Below, one piece after another: positions 59,219 through 64,000 of a stretch of DNA of 64,000 nt. Each line of letters begins with the position of its first letter. Position 1 is the first letter of the stretch. The stretch is taken from the NCBI GenBank assembly GCA_009746045.1, contig RPFO01000213.1, forward strand, positions 8,428,814 through 8,492,813, read 5' to 3'. Origin of the DNA: Mesostigma viride (lineage: Eukaryota; Streptophyta; Mesostigmatophyceae; Mesostigmatales; Mesostigmataceae). The notes beneath the pieces were generated by a model. It saw nothing but the letters and a program-made list of their open reading frames with translations, was not told the origin of the DNA and did not search any database. The translations under genes and the position numbers were made by a program.

Positions 59219-60960
59219 CCGATGGATGGATGGATGGGTGCAAACAGTCCTACCGGTCTAATCTATCTACATCAGCTACACTCTACATCTATCTAACAGC
59301 ATTCGAACTACAACATCTATCTAGACAGCCGCACGCTGCCCTAGGGGAGCTGTCTGGCGTGCCTCCCACGGGATTGCACACGCTGGCGCTTCCCCACTGC
59401 ATGGGGGGGCTCGTTGTCCTCTATGACCTGGGCCCACTTGGCCTTGTCCATCATCTTCTTCCAAATCACGGAGAGGCCTAGGCCCCCCATGTCCTCTACT
59501 AGCTGTTCTTTGAAGGTGCGGGCCTTGCGGCGTCTAACATCACTGGGCCCGGCCCACGTCAGGGGTGCCGGCCAGGCTGGGCTGGTCGCAGTCCTGCGGG
59601 GGGGCCACGTGAGGTGTCTACCTGGTTGGTGCGAGCTAGGTGCCCTACTAGCTGCAGGCGTCGCTGCTTAATGGTGCTGGTGATATGGGGCATGCCCTGG
59701 AACAGGTCCTCATTGCGGACATGAGCAGCATATCCTACTCTGAAAATGGAACGCACTGCAGCATGTTGGTGACCGCGCCGTCCAGCTTGCGGGCCAGGTC
59801 GGCGGTGAGGGTCCACGTCTCGGCCCCATACGTGAGAACAGGAAGGACGAGGACCTTGAACAGGTCCTGTTTCTCGATCTTGCCCAGGGGCTTGCGCCAC
59901 AGGGCCCGGTACTGGCGTAAAGCGTGCCAGGAGAGGGAGATTAATTAAATTAATTAAAATCATAGCTCCGTGGGGAGCATATGTAACACATAGCCCTGAG
60001 AAAGGGGCATCTATGGGTTTGTAATACAATCAGGGCGACAACCTGCAGGTGTAGGATGTACGACTATCACCTGCTCTGGGTGCACTAGGTGCACCTGCAC
60101 CTCCATGATGGTTTATGCCTCCTAAACAAGCACTAGGCACCCAGGGGGGGCTTGAGGAGAGGGCCTAGAAGGCCTGCATGACATATGGGGTGGAAGGTAT
60201 GTGGCTAGGCTATAGCTAGGGTACACATGGCCTCTCAGCAGGGAGTAACTCCCTGCATGGGCAAAGCATGACTCGAAATTGCTACGGCTATTGTAAGGGC
60301 GGGTGTGGGCCCATCACGTAGGCATACATGGCCACGTCACTAAGCTTTCTAGTCTACACTACTGCTATAGAGAGGGAGATGCGATGGTCCACATCAACCT
60401 CGCAGCTGGGGAGCAGGCTGCCCAGCAGCTTGACGCGGTCCCGATACAGGACTCGAGAGCCGTCGAGGAGATAGAGGGGCGGCGGTGAGTTGGTGAGCCC
60501 AACCGCCAGGGCCTCTGTCTTCTTGCATGCTGACCTCAAGCCCCACTGCACGGGCCGGCCTCGATAGCCAGGCAGTCAAGCCAGTGTCTGCACGTGCTCA
60601 GTGTCCTCGAAGAGGGTGGTGTCGTCTGCGTAGATGATGTCTGCCAGCCGAATCTCCGTGTCCGCACCGCCATGCCAGAATTTGTTAGCAACCTGCACTC
60701 CTGGTTCCCTGCCCACGATGCGGGCAAATCGCTTGCGCGCCTGAACCATTACGTATTCGACAACAATAATGAACAGGTAGGGCGACAGCACGCAGCCCTG
60801 CCACACACCCTTCTGTAAAGGGCATGGGGGCGTGGTCCCGTAAGAAGTGCGCACCGAAGTGGTGGACCCTTCATACAGGTTGCGGATGACAGCAATCAGG
60901 GGGCGGGGGATGCTCATGCTTCCTGACACCGCCGACGATGTGGACACCCGCATCGGCCTG
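59219..60960 (-). pseudogene. LINE reverse transcriptase relic (minus strand)
   Basis: Minus-strand pieces in several frames: VIRNLYEGSTTSVRTSYGTT, KGVWQGCVLSPYLFIIV (motif B), ADIIYADDTTLFED (YADD catalytic box), CKKTEALAVG, RVKLLGSLLPSCEVDVDHR, then after a 428-bp insertion KIEKQDLFKVLVLPVLTYGA, ETWTLTADLARKLDGAVTN, MPHITSTIKQRRLQLVGHLA and LVEDMGGLGLSVIWKKMMDK. The order matches the second half of a LINE ORF2 (polymerase to C-terminus). The endonuclease and N-terminal half are absent, and frameshifts make it dead. The 3' end is a CATC microsatellite (59,221-59,238). Confidence 0.85.
59931..60380 (-). mobile_element. SINE-like family A inserted in the LINE relic, 11-bp duplication
   Basis: GAGAGGGAGAT repeats at 59,931-59,941 and 60,370-60,380. 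The insert (59,942-60,369, 428 bp) in sense reading (minus) starts TATAGCAGTAGTGTAGACTA and ends CTATGATTTTAATTAATTTA, i.e. with a TTAA-type 3' tail. It contains the hairpin GCAGGGAGT/ACTCCCTGC. This copy appears full-length and defines the ends of the family. No ORF. Confidence 0.82.
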
Positions 60961-61036
60961 GCCTGCCGTGGGCTAGGCATCGTTTGCTCAAAACCTACTG
61001 GCACTAGCTCGAAGGACCTCGGCGAGCACCGCAAGG

Positions 61037-61715
61037 CGCATGCTCCTCAAGGTCCTGGTCCTCACGGTGCTCACCTATGGCGCCGAGGCATGATGGACGC
61101 TCACGGACACGCTGGCCGCCAAGCTAGACGGCACGGTAACCAGGATGCTCCGTCAGGCCCTGAATGTAGGGTTTTCCACGCATAGGTCTTTAGAATCTTT
61201 GTACCAGGGTATGCCTCGCATTTCGAACGAGATTTGACAGCGTAGGATAGCATTCGTAGGACATCTTGCTCGCACCAGCCAGGTAGACACCGACTTCGGT
61301 CTGGGCACCGGCCGGCCCCCAGCTGAGCGGCTTGGCCAGCCAGGGCGGCATGCATGTCCTGACCTGGCCTGGCCCCAAGGACATACCTACTAAAAAGGTA
61401 AGCAAACATGTCATGACCTACTCACAGCAGTTGCTAGCCGACCTAGTGGTCCTGCAATCCCGTTTGAACATCGCATTCACTCCCTCTCTCTTGCTTGGAC
61501 TGCTATCATTGCAGAAACAGGAGCGGTGGATGACGATTGTCCAGGCTCGCACGCCAGCCCCTGTGGGCAAGTCCCCCCCCCCGCAGAGGAAGGGACGCTT
61601 TGCTGAGTAGAATAGCTACTAGCTAGGGCCTTTCTAGATTAGATTAGCTTAGAGTTAGATATTAGTTCAGTTTCGCAGCTTCGCCCATCATGGAGGTGGG
61701 CGTCCATCCATCCAG
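61037..61715 (+). pseudogene. LINE C-terminal relic (plus strand)
   Basis: Plus-strand reading gives LLKVLVLTVLTYGAEA, a TGA stop, WTLTDTLAAKLDGTVTRMLR, YQGMPRISNEI, a second TGA, QRRIAFVGHLARTSQVDTDF, then in another frame QQLLADLVVLQSRL and QKQERWMTIVQARTPAPVGK. It is the same protein end as the minus relic at 59,219-60,960 but in opposite orientation, so the two are back to back. The 3' part again has CATCCATCCATCC (61,711). Confidence 0.82.
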
Positions 61716-61905
61716 CAAGGGAATATGTGCTACATGATCTCCCAACGCCACGAGCCACGAGCCACGAGCCACGAGGTAGCCATGGCTGTCGGAGCTCATA
61801 ACTTTCTCATTTGAGCACCGAATTCAGCTGTGAATATCACAATCGCTTCGTCTTTCTTAGACGCACATGCTGATATAATTTTCCGACGCTATTACGCAAT
61901 ATACG
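61716..61905. other. Short spacer before the ORF1-like gene
   Basis: Contains four copies of the 7-mer GCCACGA at 61,747-61,774 and otherwise unremarkable sequence; may be the 5' leader of the ORF1-like element. Confidence 0.5.
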
Positions 61906-63277
61906 ATGAGCAAACGCCCATCGACGCAACGCAGCCTGACGGCTGCGCTCGGCAATGAAAATACGTCTGCAGCTTCGGCTGCAGCTTCGCCCACCGGCCC
62001 AGAAGGCAGCGGCGCCACTAGCCAAGCTCTAGTGGTCGTCCAGCCCCCTGCTGCGCCCGCCTCGCCAGCAGCGTCGCCCGAACCCAAGCGCAGTCGCCCT
62101 GACGGGCTGCTGGACGAGTACGACTTTGACGCCAGCCAGCCCGGCTTTTTTGACAAGCTCACACCCGATCGCATCCTGGGCTACGTGTTTTTCGGGACGC
62201 ATGCCTCTCTTCTAGAACTGTGCAAGCAGCTTTCCCACCAAGGTCGCCTTGTCAATGCCTTCCTCCAGAGGCGCAATTTCGGCAAGGACGTCCTCAACGC
62301 CCGCCGCCCCCACCTCCAGCAATACGCCCTCTTTTCCCTCCTTGGACGCTCCATCGAGGAGCTTTGGCCCCCAAAGCCCCTCACCACCACCTTAACCGAA
62401 TCCTCCATCCGCTCACTCCTCAAGGAGGCCCTCGAGCAGCACGTGGCCCCCATCGCTGCAGATGTGGCGGCCATGGGCAGCACGCTGGCTGCCGAGCTCC
62501 CCCTCCTCTCCACCATCCCCACCGCCACCGCCACCCTCCTCGCCTCCTCCACCGCCACCACCCCCACCTCCGACGCCATCACCGCCCAGCTCCGTGAAAT
62601 CGACCAGCGTCTTAAAGACAACGCAATCGCCATCGAGGTCCTGCAGAACACCGCCGGCCTCACCGCCCAGGCGGTGAAGGACATTGCCGCCAAGCCAGCC
62701 CCTGCTGGCCTGGCCGGCGATGCTCCTCCCATCACGACCTGGGCGGACATGCTTAAGCAGCACACCACCTCCACCACCTCCGCCGTCGCAGCACAGCTCC
62801 AGCGGCAGACGCTTGACCTCCGCGAGGAGGCCGAGCTCGCCAAGCGCAGCCTTAACGTCATTGTCAAGAATCTCAAGATGGAGGAAGGTGAGAATTCCGA
62901 GAAGCTTGCGCGTGCTTTTGAGAGAGAAATCCTTGATCGCATGGGCCTTACTGGTGAGATCGAGCTGGCCGCCCACCGCCTTCCCCGCGCGCGGGGTAAA
63001 GGCAGGGCCGCCCCCGCTCCTTCTCACCTTTAAGACCCCGGCGGACAAGATTTCTTTTCTCAGACGCCGCAAGCGGCTCGAGAAGACTCTCTTCACCCTT
63101 GATGACGACCTGACCGCGCAGCAACAACGGCGACGGGAGCTATGGCCGACCTACCTCCAGCTCCGGCAGACCAAGGCGGGCCAGCCGGTGTACTGGAAGG
63201 GGGCGGCCATCTACGTCGGCCACAAGCCCTGGCAGGCGACCCCCGCGGCCCCAGCGACTCCAGGCGCCCCAGCTTAG
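61906..63277 (+). pseudogene. LINE ORF1-like gene, copy 5, best preserved, one frameshift
   Basis: From ATG at 61,906 the frame runs 375 codons to 63,033. One extra A in GGTAAAGGCAGG (about 62,998) shifts it; without it the gene would run to the stop at 63,277 (about 456 residues). Layout: residues 1-65 Ala/Ser/Pro-rich; 75-150 a conserved globular block (FFDKLTPDRILGYVFFGTHA); 150-290 Ala/Leu-rich heptad-like helix with LREIDQRLKDN and NTAGLTAQAVKDIAAKPAP; 295-355 RRM-like domain (NVIVKNLKMEEGEN, HRLPRARGK); then a C-terminal domain (PLLLTFKTPADKISFLRRRK, LYLQLRQ-type region, VYWKGAAIYVGHKPW). This is the coiled coil, RRM and C-terminal domain order of L1-type ORF1 RNA-binding proteins. No ORF2 follows. 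Confidence 0.82.
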
Positions 63278-63282
63278 GGGAA

Positions 63283-63674
63283 TACAGCAGTAGTAGTGTA
63301 GAATAGATAGACCGTGGCCATGTACATGTACGCCTCCTCGAGGCCCTATCCCAGCTAAGCCACGCGCTTTATTTAATCATGTACATGTGTGCCTATGATG
63401 AGCCACACTCCAGATATGATGCCTAGCTTTATTTAGTTATGTTGTGCCCATGCAGGGAGTAACTCTCTGCTGAGACGCCATGCCCTAGCTTTTTGTATAG
63501 CTATGCTGATCTTCCCCGGCCCCCATGACAGGCTCCCCCTTCGCTGGGCATAGCTTGAAGATCATGGGGATGCACGTGCCCTGGTGCACCTAGAGCAAGG
63601 GTCCTTTACATCCCCACCCTTGCAGGAAGTAGCTTAGGATGTATGATAGGCCATATGCCCCCTCTCAAGGGCTA
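63283..63674 (+). mobile_element. SINE-like family A, plus copy (left arm of inverted repeat)
   Basis: Begins CAGTAGTAGTGTAGAATAGA just after the ORF1-like stop, carries GCAGGGAGTAACTCTCTGC and GGTGCACCTAGAGCAAGG, and runs into TTAATTAATTAATTA at 63,675-63,693. It lacks the terminal palindrome ACTCCCAACGGAGT present in other copies. Confidence 0.8.
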
Positions 63675-63693
63675 TTAATTAATTAATTAATTA
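63675..63693. repeat. TTAA microsatellite at the centre of an inverted repeat
   Basis: TATTAATTAATTAATTAAT tract joining two family A copies tail to tail. Confidence 0.9.
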
Positions 63694-64000
63694 TCAACAT
63701 CACTCCGTTGGGAGTAGATGTAGCACATAGCCCTGAGAAGGGGCATATGGCTTTTAATACATTCTAGGCTACTTCATGCAAGGGTGGGAATGTAAGCTAC
63801 CCCTGCTCTAGGTGCACCAGGGCACCCGCACCCGCATGGTCTATCACGCTATGCCCGGGTAAGGGGGGGAGCATGCCTGTGAGGGGGAAGATCATCATGG
63901 CTATACAAAAACTAGAGCGTGGCATCTCAGCAGAGAGCAGCTCTCTGCATGGGCACAGCATTACTAAATAAAACTAGGCATCGTCTGGAGTGTGGCTCAT
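63694..64000 (-). mobile_element. SINE-like family A, minus copy (right arm, cut by window end)
   Basis: Reads away from the TTAA tract as ATCACTCCGTTGGGAGTAG, CATAGCCCTGAGAAGGGGC, GCTCTAGGTGCACCAGGGC, CAGCAGAGAGCAGCTCTCTG and CTGGAGTGTGGCTCAT. The last matches, inverted, ATGAGCCACACTCCAG at 63,398. The arms therefore pair over about 275-300 bp. Confidence 0.82.

Noticed and set aside
62181-62942. 253-codon minus-strand frame opposite the ORF1-like gene
   Set aside because: It is the antisense shadow of a GC-rich coding region that has clear ORF1 domain order on the plus strand.

Overview
Organism. This looks like nuclear DNA of a green alga, most likely a chlorophyte near the Chlamydomonadales. 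That is inferred from a plastid-type glutamine synthetase with a transit-peptide-like leader, dense GT-AG introns, G/C-ending codons, TGTAA polyadenylation-like motifs and heavy loads of LINE, SINE and TIR elements. No rRNA, tRNA or telomere repeat is visible, so the species is not settled.

Layout. (1) 1-33,222 is a macrosatellite: eight head-to-tail units of about 3.8-4.6 kb (the last one incomplete) that enter from beyond the left edge. Each unit has roughly 2.5 kb of non-coding sequence with a TATA-like box and GAAACCGT motifs, plus a 1.1-1.9 kb C-rich minisatellite of about 30 bp period. I see no convincing gene in it; the long Pro/His/Ala/Cys-rich reading frames come from a stop-free minisatellite. 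(2) 33,223-47,070 is a nest of mobile elements: three tandem copies of a LINE-ORF1-like gene and a fourth truncated one; two copies of an unusual YIDD-box reverse transcriptase element, one inside an ORF1 copy with a target duplication of up to 10 bp; a TTAA-flanked piggyBac-like element; a 1.9-kb TIR element; and SINE insertions. (3) 47,744-51,317 (minus) is a three-exon gene for a small membrane-anchored LysM protein, assembled here from splice sites. (4) 51,318-54,263 is the divergent intergenic region, full of microsatellites, a perfect 28-bp hairpin and two MITE-like inverted-repeat elements. (5) 54,264-58,536 (plus) is an eight-exon glutamine synthetase gene of 426 residues, with a 5'-truncated piece of the reverse transcriptase element in intron 7. 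(6) 58,537-64,000 is again mobile DNA: a SINE, two divergent decayed LINE pieces, the best ORF1-like gene (one frameshift) and a SINE-like family that forms a large inverted repeat at the right edge.

How it fits together. Only two ordinary cellular genes are supported: glutamine synthetase, which incorporates ammonium in the plastid, and the LysM protein, of unknown role. They are divergently arranged and separated by 2.9 kb. Everything else is satellite or mobile DNA. The nesting gives a relative order: ORF1 tandem copies first, reverse transcriptase element and SINEs inserted into them, and the piggyBac-like element inserted into the reverse transcriptase element.
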